In this document: positions 18,301-19,491 of the stretch, piece by piece
Position numbering within the stretch: the first letter of the stretch is position 1
Layout of the letters: each line of letters begins with the position of its first letter
Assembly: GCA_934167365.1 (NCBI GenBank)
Contig: CAKPKU010000023.1
Coordinates: 1-19,491, forward strand
Direction of reading: 5' to 3'
DNA length: 19,491 nt
From: an uncultured Clostridia bacterium
GTDB taxonomy: Bacteria; Bacillota; Clostridia; TANB77; CAG-508
Made by a program: the position numbers and the translations under genes
The notes under the pieces: generated by a model
The model's input: only the letters and a program-made list of their open reading frames with translations
What the model was told of the DNA's origin: nothing
Databases searched by the model: none

Positions 18301-19491
18301 ATCTTCCATTAAAATTACTGTATGTGCATTTCCAGCAGACACTTCTTTTACTCCATGTAAAATTCCTGTGTTATCTTTATTTATCATTTGTTGAGGTACT
18401 GAATATCCTGTTTTATTATTTAAGCCTAATTGACCATTACTATTTGCACCAACACCCCATACACTTCCATCTGCATCTAACATAATTAAGTAACTATCTC
18501 CTGCTGATATTTGTATTATATTTGATACCTTTTGTACTTTTTGTGGAAGATTATATGATGTTGTATTTCCTTGACCTAGCTGTCCATTTCCATTATATCC
18601 CCATGCATATACCTCGCCATTTTCAGATAATGCATATGTCATACAATTACTTGCACTAACTGCAATTATATTTGTTAAATATCCATTACCTGTTGTATCT
18701 TTTACTTGAACAAATTCTGTTGAATTAGTTGTTGTTCCATTTCCTAATTGACCATAGTTATTTAAACCTGATGTCCATACTGTTCCATCTGATTTTAAAA
18801 CAACTGTATGGTGTGATCCTGCTGAAACATCTATTGCATTTATAGTTTGATTTTCATCTTCAGAATCATAAATTTGTGTTTTTGTTGGTTTTATTTTACT
18901 TGCATTATCTCCTACTCCTAGTTGTCCGTAACCATTGTAGCCCCATGTCCATACTTCGCCATTTGCTTTTAATGCTACAAAATGATTATTTCCTCCAACT
19001 ATTTTTGGATATGTTTTTCCTTGTGAACCACTAACATTTATTTTTACTGCTGCATATGCATCATTTTTAGAATTATATGCTCTTATAAATGTTGTTCCTT
19101 CTCCTGTTGCTGTAACAACTCCATCTGAATTTACTGTTGCAACGCTTTCATCTAATGATTTAAATTCACAACTGCCTTGATCTAAACTGTCATATAATAA
19201 GTTAAATCCTGATGAAACTGTGTATGTTATTTGTTCTCCAGTATCTCCAACTGTTCTGTAATTTATAACTGTTGGTGTTACTTTCAATTTTACCTTGCTT
19301 ATACATGACAAATGCATATTTGTTTGAGTTGTTCCATCTCCAATTTCACCTTCTGTACCATTTCCTGCTGTATACACTGTACCATTTATATCAGCTATTG
19401 CTCCAGTGTTATATCCATACCAATTATATTCTTGTTTTGTAATAGCCATTGTTAAAATATCTTTATCTTCTTGAACTCTTGTTGCTGTATT
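373..19491 (-). CDS. Giant modular extracellular protein (RCC1 propellers, Big2, cadherin-like array, dockerin-like, M23 peptidase), 5' partial
   Basis: This is one uninterrupted frame ending in TAG at 375-373 and open to the window edge, giving at least 6372 residues. The first ATG at 19449 is internal: 14 in-frame codons precede it, no GGAGG-like site lies before it, and it falls inside an RCC1 blade that aligns with blade 7 of the next propeller. The order is a partial propeller, then Big2 alternating with seven seven-bladed RCC1-type propellers and a closing Big2 (to about 9631), 28 cadherin-like beta-sandwich domains (about 9630-1375), a CnaB-like domain, a dockerin-like segment and an M23 peptidase at the extreme C-terminus. 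Cysteines are few, and I see no LPxTG signal, SLH domain or C-terminal membrane segment, so the protein is probably secreted, with attachment unknown. Signal peptide and promoter lie outside the window. A role in cell-wall binding, remodelling or adhesion is inferred. Known RCC1 proteins such as BLIP-II and Big2/M23 proteins support the domain calls, not a precise function. Confidence 0.95.
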   Translation of the reverse strand, partial: NTATRVQEDKDILTMAITKQEYNWYGYNTGAIADINGTVYTAGNGTEGEIGDGTTQTNMHLSCISKVKLKVTPTVINYRTVGDTGEQITYTVSSGFNLLYDSLDQGSCEFKSLDESVATVNSDGVVTATGEGTTFIRAYNSKNDAYAAVKINVSGSQGKTYPKIVGGNNHFVALKANGEVWTWGYNGYGQLGVGDNASKIKPTKTQIYDSEDENQTINAIDVSAGSHHTVVLKSDGTVWTSGLNNYGQLGNGTTTNSTEFVQVKDTTGNGYLTNIIAVSASNCMTYALSENGEVYAWGYNGNGQLGQGNTTSYNLPQKVQKVSNIIQISAGDSYLIMLDADGSVWGVGANSNGQLGLNNKTGYSVPQQMINKDNTGILHGVKEVSAGNAHTVILMEDGTVWGVGYNGYGQLGDNTTISKILPVQMVKSDGTPIDDAKHISAVGYQTTVSVKEHDNGEAGIYVTGYNNLGQLYTKDTANRTALELVQVDKNIITISATKNVTAQTSAIADDLGLVYTVGYNANGEMGNDSITTTINPTNISDATFNVDNQRIILNLEQNPTKNIEAATDLGFNLLVSVVENEQISYRSLDSSIASVDANGKVTGQKFGKTKIEVSTNKLTTKVIIDVEVLRKNDIAMPKIVSGTQYTVALKSDGTVWTWGVNSSGQLGTGDTSNRYKPTKINIENVVDISAGESHTLLLTKDGKVYSFGSNGNGQLGRSGNNLEIKQIEELSDIIQISASSYNSMALTKQGQVYTWGYNGNGQLGDGTSVSKSTPVKVRLKGITKIDSKNQTSTALDGNGNLYTWGYNGYGQLGTANTSNLYVPTPVISLENIVDVAVENNSIIALDSNGNVYSSGYNGYGNLGDNTKNTRYTFEKVIKNITDDSEVTYLTNIKSIKAGNENVIAVTKDGKAVTWGYNGYSQLANGNNDSVILPIDLKYSENGDLIDEIFDVSASLDNITVARNDGKVYAIGRNNGGQVGDSSTANKNEFVCISNSRICFDESPIRIKGLNKTKNATARMVAGFNLLYNEVDSYDFKFSIKNTSIATVDENTGVITSVKKGKTQLTVTDKITNQKSSVDVYVLGNEDITFPQIESCNYATVALKSNGEVWSYGYNGNGQLGTGDNINKILPTYTGINNIVQIALGYNHTVAVDKDGHVWTWGYNKYGQLGTGDTATSYTKVQVKSPDGSGVLENIIAVSAGDSYSLAVDKDGNVYGWGYNGYGALGVGDTTARYLPTKVDSLEKITKIKAGNQSSFAIDSDNNLWVSGYNAYGNLGDGTTGNKVTFTKNNLIENVAEVSASQVNSTIVLLLDGTVWGFGNNANNALTTVSGPIPQQMQTVNGEMANITSINEGYYSGYAVTSDEKVIAWGLNNYSQLATGNKETQGLATYMKDSEGNDFEDVMLVSGGIYNTEVAKNDGTVWSIGYNGYGELGNGSTTSAEKLELISNQYIKLADRSVTLKLSNPNYQINPETVYGFNLLYDVSDNTGFKYETLDASVAVVDENTGRITATGLGKTYIIVKSNNSDDKTRFEVNVISDNNDVAEKVQSGHLHSLALKQNGTVWAWGENSNGQIGNGVASSIKYTEPTQVKKGQYIQIIESTSDDGSIVTTTAMIEKEMNNIIDISAGDNYNLILDSDGKVWSWGENSYGQLGDNTKIQKTIPTRIDSLENIKNVYTFGSTSYAINTNGELYTWGYKYTETPTKLNFYSKVVQVSGSILLAEDGTVWYIGSNPTRVSGLSNIVEITAKDNYYYALDANGHVWAWGYNGYGQLSQGNTSNSSVPVQVLIEGTEQDENGDFIKTPIENIVEIVTTNCSILMRSENGTLYACGYNGYGKLGLNDDKNAVIATVTVDTNNIKNISTGSYHSVISNNAGFVYTSGYNGNGQLGNGTFDNSSKFEVIGDTYVHVTSNNITLEQNNNTKISASLDNKFNLINDKVDSSNIVYKSLNDKIATISSDGTITGKSIGKTEIVVTHTTSNKSAIVYVNVVPTGKVAVPEVQMSNTHTVALKADGTVWTWGENTNGQLGTGDNNGKASPVKVANLENVIDISVGYYSTIAVKEDGTVWSFGHNGYGQLGDGTTSDRNAPVQIIKEDGAVLANIVKVAGGTYRTIALDIEGNVWIVGKNYGNYAKRVRSLKNIIDITANYAVNKDGEVIKIDDLTNLGLTNILRASEGENYALFLTNDGKGYAIGENAKGQLGIGTTNNAETPILIKDANGQSELTNINQLVAGKDFSMALLNNGEVYVWGSNSNYKLATMQQTSQVLPKKNDKITNVMFIEAGIENGAFINNEGFVYTWGLGSTGALGNKLYNTTSTPVLVGREEVGLNTNNIVIHKGETHQIIVTNKTFNVLKDVIDNSAMNYSSDNNSIASVSATGLVTGVTEGKTTIVVNKVGTNYSSIAQVVVLKENTIVEPKALTSGSHTVVLKADGTVWSYGVNSSYELGIGNRTSSDKPVKVKFPEGVVIKDIAVGNTHNLALDTNGNVWGWGSNSNGALTTTTSTPVNLGLRNIKKVSANNDQSMALTEDGYVYVWGLNANGELGTRTYENVRYPTILPYVNDVIDISLGKNHSLLLTSSGKVLSSGLNVYGQTAQSVGKSNTFEEIAVDELIGQIAAGDNHSVLLTVNGQVYTFGYNINGQLGNGNTTNVTTPIKVQGIDDIMQISAGKNHTIILGYNRRLYATGGNSQGELGLGDNVDKKNFTLIDTIDDMMSISCGNTYNVAIRYDGDVYGWGDYYHGIQSVKTKTNSRVPVKIGNNSSYFDEQEITMNIGNTRKVNITPKYSFNVYEENEEVDDFMYESLNAEIAEVNSNGLIKANSVGTTWIRAIERATGKANVLIVKVVGENQKYSPQVSGGENYGTVLKADGSIWSFGYNSDGQLGNDKLVPVNIPSQSNILATYKKVATGQRFTLALRADGTVWAWGNNDYGVLGQGNRTSAKKPIQVQDLTDIVDIAVGDNHAIAIDSFGNVYTWGANAVGQLGNGKNRTVTKPQRINAVENEVISIAAGGNMTALVDASGKVYVFGDNNSEQIAKLKYNYDDNGNPILPAINTYYNEPQLVSNVENAIKVKCMKDGIVVLKSDGSVQKISKYAIEDSQEVQTIIVEDIVEIDAKALNLMCLDRDGYTYTYGDNTSGQAGIGYITPSVELHRVSTYEDRKGFSVGCGYVNNYFIDETGDVFAAGANNYGQLGNSLEEDSYSFTLVGDRNFKIIPEARQMKQPEEEKVKLETNLFNVFDNTERSLSSYNWTSSDTTVATVDNGVITSVDMGETIITATDRVSGAKAEALRVVQPLDEQRIKSIVVNGVEAKLTGESKYGVDIIQNSDGKALLRIETIDETDSISIDLGANYSASPLEKEISLSTNPMIVKIRVKTTNSKIVDYILTINILSNNLGLKSLKVKDSQELDATPIGAKEYEVILKNNATKPSVTAVTEHSNSLVSIDGSVKEVKQTTRTVDIATTNKKVIPIQVFAESGDSAEYTLTIYKEDALTDLESVIVGGNQAEKVNKNTYIVSVDEENPDVCATTLYPTSEVQINNLGQEVHQTTRTIATTKDQTIVKIYVTSGENEKEYTLIINKAGTEDNQALALVTVNDTEIKPVGNVYDAYLPNGTTNVDICAITLDVNDLVKIDDDTAKIHKFEKEYTIDGEVTYTITVTDPNDSEKSKEYILNIKNPSSDNTLKSITVGNSEYSQTATRANGTNTYDVSVPEEYEVIDVIAVTNYELAQVSVNEEEYEQNTTRRNVEITGNPTIIKITVKSQNSNEQEYILRIHRRNSDKDLQKVTVKVGGVEKEASLSKTAKDTYEYTLDVRTSKVTVGAFAKNETSYVAINTYTAEKSSTYRTVDMTGKSIVTYITVTAEDGTSKEYKLIINALPDNVNIDTIVVTSSDGNTYKATAEPGNEYISKVKSTDSNLEVYIKLQDPKATMEIIGTSIKATGRLTLPITKTNDEEQIKIKVIAQDGTEQEYILYIRNQSNDTKVGMIKVDGNIINVSDDGNYHVNVKQLTTEVNVEVTANKNTSFVSINNSENTEEKQTAKVTTPDDENRIYVDITAEDGTSEQYIIIVNKLSNNVGLIAKVETNENGVLVWKTIEFINNKATVKVGNDDSVKLKGELVDSNASISINGSLAVKSSTTESIATTEPRTTVKIEVFAVDGTKEIYEVTLLRNSADNSLSELKVVGVSDNDIIKTSDTTYTVKAPTTIDNLDITAIANNEYAKVKIADGVYSDSNVANHIISRTSDKIEFNIVVKAENGDEKTYTITVYAVTDLGLKSVKSKSANETIYSDCEIENEVYYAYIDSGVTNVNLSIEPNDENALVSYKIGNNDFSDETSSSTHNIEVENIDSNGVTVLVKLKDPNDSTREITHTIIIKEKSCEAELQLLQVNDKDAIYMKGEYYATTTTIARIAKLYVKASDKHAHIYVENVGSSLGELTEENVILSTDKVTTLNIKIVAQDGVTEKTYILHIERKSDDSSCTVKVNDTDTDEYNAETKTFTKYVERADTKAKIDIITNNDEAIIQALGETKQHEFVIEEFDLPNETNTLDIIITAENGVTETYHIEIVKKSTDNSIDWLKVNKNKIEEVDGKYVATIFDQGKEITTADIEVKAKDKKAQIQIGDGAVWVEELAGTQVSFENGNRKITLNINVKAQDPNTEMLTKVLEINLVSDDNTVESVKESDKELTMYDDSTHTYTEFIKNGTQELTFAIKAKSSYAKVKYGDDESLGSLSIGNVNVANNDETTLNFKVISEYGTEQEYTIKIYKMSNNADAESIKVDGIEILDQFENVDSVPTYVYSIAKEKSNAQIEVVGQNKYAKIQIGDETSETSSVLKNIALDVNQGSITVPIVITSQDETVVKTYNIMFVRLPDNTNITSVYIGKDSARRLIIPNSDGDYEVTVKASDVGEDIAIILSDVLANVSLGGIVETGRLEAYLVLPETGKLEKTITVTAQDGTIAKHKLIISKQENNLGLNKVYLNNRIATKVDDNTFSIDVKKGTSIADIKAIAEKDSEYVSIENSQMSKSENTYNDCDISAKKVKITVTAMFVTGESSEIDEQKEYTLIIKEKDDSKILDDLKVTIKADDEIIYPDTDGKYVKVISDLTDNVALSAYINSETSTVKIKDSVGETEFLNPLAQKNINIDSERTEVTVTVKNGNEDIINYDVYLIKETDDIDDNTLKTLIADDEVIEPEEDGTYTVKVAEDATSVNIKAIANYVYSKVSIDGNNATRYENTQDINIENIDFKTIKVAITSINGKTKEYIVNIERAQNELGLKAVYLNNRIATKIDNSTYEIQVTKGTNIVNLKAITANQTSFVQIANNTESLGVNTYENYYLSQGTNVSINVYNSDKSENKTYTLVIKESTVTLDDLLVNIKVDGNVIRPDSDGNYTCIVDSTKYKSNIWAGTNSNTSMVNIIDKSNNEETGFEVVSSTKDIILSNTVNEISVIVKSGDGTEKTYTVYIVKDGEDADNANLKSLVANGTEIIPDSDGVYSIEIDKNTNNVELVATTELITSKVSIAGNTETRNVNTYDVNMGFEDSKELVIIVKSIGGTIKYYNVRIHREHEDLELSSILVDGRRAYKTGNTEYEIDIVNSKNACNIEAIANVATDYVQIDSNVARVGRDIYNNYVVTNDKTIVSIIVSNEEGASKEYKLTIKKTKEELKDLVPVIKVDGNTILPDTDGVYIAVVASTKESAELWAGIDSSSSKIKIGENEYKQISDSETVILDSNEVEKYVFVKNGEGTEKEYKVIIIKSTDSIYDVNLKELKAGNGATKEGTVDLENNGTYSVYIKKGATSVDLTAIANYEYAKVSIDGNDYRRGSDFKTVTVGNADEKRIMVTVESVSGRSKDYIVNIYRAPDELELKQVLLDNRKATKVSDTEYEIDTVNTIVNIKAELFNKTTEMVSIYDGDLEIGETTYNNYDISISKTVNIKVTNGLDSSDSNYKEQNYKLTITKVDKNEDLSDLQLTVKVGENIIQKSDDGIYKAKVSLDSEKAVVSISSTSDTSKVKIADFDYEPIQTTKNVELNDEITKVKLYIVNGNGDELVEELWIIKTFKITGKIITQATDLSNQSALITLYNTDDTRAENDIDAPRAIVEQVNINPDGTFEIDVRVGKYDIVVTKLSYLEYRLVGFEAEKGIEGNIGDIQIYAGDIVTSGEIEIDDLTYLNDNIGVVINDDNKDDELKFDLNEDGIIDGADRAILKANYSKVNEIVKWVNPNDPVTTSMYVVDESKSVSENGVALSNSNFILPMTCDYTISSKYGYRTHPVSGEQKLHSGLDIVGTWHTEILAVANGEVTYAGVQNGYGNCIEIKHIVNGEAIYSFYAHLSQINVQVGDKVSQGDIIALEGGAKSDPNHGTSTGHHLHFEIRSQTGSGHSVDPNNYIKF
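376..797 (-). other. M23 (LytM-type) zinc metallopeptidase domain, C-terminal
   Basis: Residues about 6218-6358 carry the full M23 signature. A YGYRTHPVSG-type opening is followed by HSGLD, with zinc ligands H6247 and D6251. Next come a YAHLS segment with catalytic H6298, a VQVGDKVSQGDIIALEG strand pair, and STGHHLHFEIR, with catalytic H6335 and zinc ligand H6337. Family members cleave peptide cross-links or stem peptides of peptidoglycan outside the cell, and every residue needed for activity is present. A short insertion around AKSDPNHG sits before the STG motif, where many homologues have a shorter turn. The protein ends 21 residues after the last zinc ligand, so nothing follows the peptidase. 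Its bond specificity cannot be read from sequence. M23 domains can also serve only in binding or activation, but those usually lose active-site residues, which is not the case here. Confidence 0.93.
800..917 (-). other. Linker between dockerin-like segment and M23 domain
   Basis: About 40 residues rich in Ser, Asn, Val and Asp (around NPNDPVTTSMYVVDES) join the dockerin-like segment to the peptidase. I recognise no domain in it. It is probably a flexible hinge that lets the catalytic head move relative to the stalk. Confidence 0.5.
918..1084 (-). other. Dockerin type I-like calcium-binding segment
   Basis: Residues about 6122-6178 hold two EF-hand-like halves. The second is a good dockerin loop, DLNEDGIIDGADRAIL, with likely calcium ligands D6159, N6161, D6163 and D6170 at loop positions 1, 3, 5 and 12, followed by a short helix. 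The first, around GDIVTSGEIEIDDLTYL, keeps the hydrophobic pattern and final acidic pair but has lost most loop ligands. Dockerins bind cohesin domains on scaffoldins or cell-surface proteins. Here one loop looks degenerate, so cohesin binding is possible but unproven. The segment may instead be a structural calcium-binding spacer next to the CnaB-like domain. Confidence 0.7.
1085..1374 (-). other. CnaB / carboxypeptidase-regulatory-like beta-sandwich
   Basis: Residues about 6026-6121 run from FKITGKI to the strand before the dockerin loop. The pattern is a GKI strand, an ALITLYNTDD strand, then NPDGTFEIDVRVGKYDIVVTK. The DGTF...V..GKYDI signature is typical of CnaB and carboxypeptidase-regulatory-like domains, which are small extracellular immunoglobulin-like folds. 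This domain sits where the third member of the last cadherin-like triplet would be expected, so it caps that array. A domain of this type directly before a dockerin is a common arrangement in clostridial extracellular proteins. No catalytic role is expected. Confidence 0.65.
1375..4624 (-). repeat. Three-domain super-repeat at the end of the cadherin-like array
   Basis: The last 11 cadherin-like domains follow an ABC-ABC-ABC-AB order. A domains start near 4624, 3723, 2838 and 1956 and share an L.L..V.L..R.A.K opening and a TYN.Y-type motif. B domains start near 4317, 3437, 2551 and 1652 and share DL...IKVD..I.PD.DG.Y. C domains start near 4002, 3122 and 2252 and share NLK.L.A, ANY.Y.KVSIDGN-like strands and an R-rich end before the next A. 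Unit spacing is 901, 885 and 882 bp, about 297 residues. The fourth unit lacks C and passes into the CnaB-like domain. This indicates duplication of a three-domain block, not single-domain expansion. Confidence 0.8.
1375..9630 (-). repeat. Array of 28 cadherin-like beta-sandwich domains
   Basis: Residues about 3274-6025 divide into 28 domains of roughly 90-105 residues. Each starts with a pattern like L.SL.V.G..I, has a mid-domain A.V.I strand, and ends in a Y.L.I.K strand, often after an AEDGT-type turn. Approximate first bases (plus coordinates, reading right to left) are 9624, 9337, 9045, 8762, 8480, 8181, 7884, 7584, 7303, 7003, 6715, 6391, 6100, 5814, 5512, 5224, 4920, 4624, 4317, 4002, 3723, 3437, 3122, 2838, 2551, 2252, 1956 and 1652. 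The pattern matches the bacterial cadherin-like beta-sandwich family (Pfam PF12733, from memory), found in secreted Firmicute proteins. The name does not imply calcium binding, and I see no DXNDN cadherin motif. The likely role is a long rigid or elastic stalk carrying the C-terminal peptidase. Individual boundaries are accurate to about 10 residues. Confidence 0.82.
9631..19491 (-). repeat. Alternating array of seven-bladed RCC1-type propellers and Big2 domains
   Basis: In protein order, with approximate plus coordinates: partial propeller 19491-19303, Big2-1 19302-19010, propeller A 19009-17866, Big2-2 17865-17584, propeller B 17583-16512, Big2-3 16511-16225, propeller C 16224-15155, Big2-4 15154-14860, propeller D 14859-13792, Big2-5 13791-13510, propeller E 13509-12537, Big2-6 12536-12259, propeller F 12258-11236, Big2-7 11235-10954, propeller G 10953-9895, Big2-8 9894-9631. 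Blades of about 50 residues show the RCC1 pattern (SAG..HT.AL..DGTVW.WGYN.YGQLG...T....P..V..L.NI..I). Each Big2 has FNLL or FNV, then SLD.S.A.V...G.I.....G.T.I.V. I count seven blades in each complete propeller. Propellers are 324-381 residues and whole modules about 1.25-1.43 kb. RCC1 propellers mediate protein binding (for example BLIP-II); the ligand here is unknown. Confidence 0.9.

Noticed and set aside
9631..19491. Regularly spaced near-identical short sequences that might suggest a CRISPR array or tandem satellite.
   Set aside because: Spacing is about 150 bases, the repeats are in frame and vary at synonymous sites, and they encode the RCC1 blade motif.

Overview
The window is almost entirely one minus-strand reading frame, from the stop codon at 375-373 to the right edge at 19491. 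It encodes at least 6372 residues of a giant, modular, probably secreted protein whose N-terminus lies outside the window. The very AT-rich DNA, the GGAGGG ribosome site of the next gene, the mix of Big2, dockerin-like and M23 domains, TGG for Trp and a TAG stop with a strong U-tract terminator all suggest a low-GC Gram-positive of the Clostridia type, such as a gut or rumen anaerobe. No species can be named from sequence alone. Residue numbers below count from the internal Met at 19449, which is not the real start.

Reading 5'->3' on the minus strand, the order is as follows. (1) 19491-9631: one partial and seven complete RCC1-type beta-propellers, separated and closed by eight Big2 immunoglobulin-like domains. 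Every complete propeller has seven blades by my count. (2) About 9630-1375: 28 consecutive domains of about 98 residues, resembling the bacterial cadherin-like beta-sandwich family. The last 11 form a higher-order three-domain super-repeat of about 890 bp. (3) 1374-1085: a CnaB / carboxypeptidase-regulatory-like beta-sandwich. (4) 1084-918: a dockerin-like EF-hand segment. (5) 797-376: a C-terminal M23 (LytM-type) metallopeptidase domain with all expected zinc and catalytic residues. My reading is a very long extracellular stalk or adhesive array ending in a peptidoglycan-hydrolase-like head. Function beyond the domain level is inference.

Downstream of the giant gene, a rho-independent terminator overlaps its stop codon (374-322). 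A roughly 270-bp AT-rich intergenic stretch with two candidate minus-strand promoters follows. Then a second minus-strand gene begins at 36 with a strong ribosome binding site and runs off the left edge after 12 codons. No RNA genes, mobile elements or CRISPR arrays were seen. The plus-strand open frames inside the giant gene look like antisense shadows.
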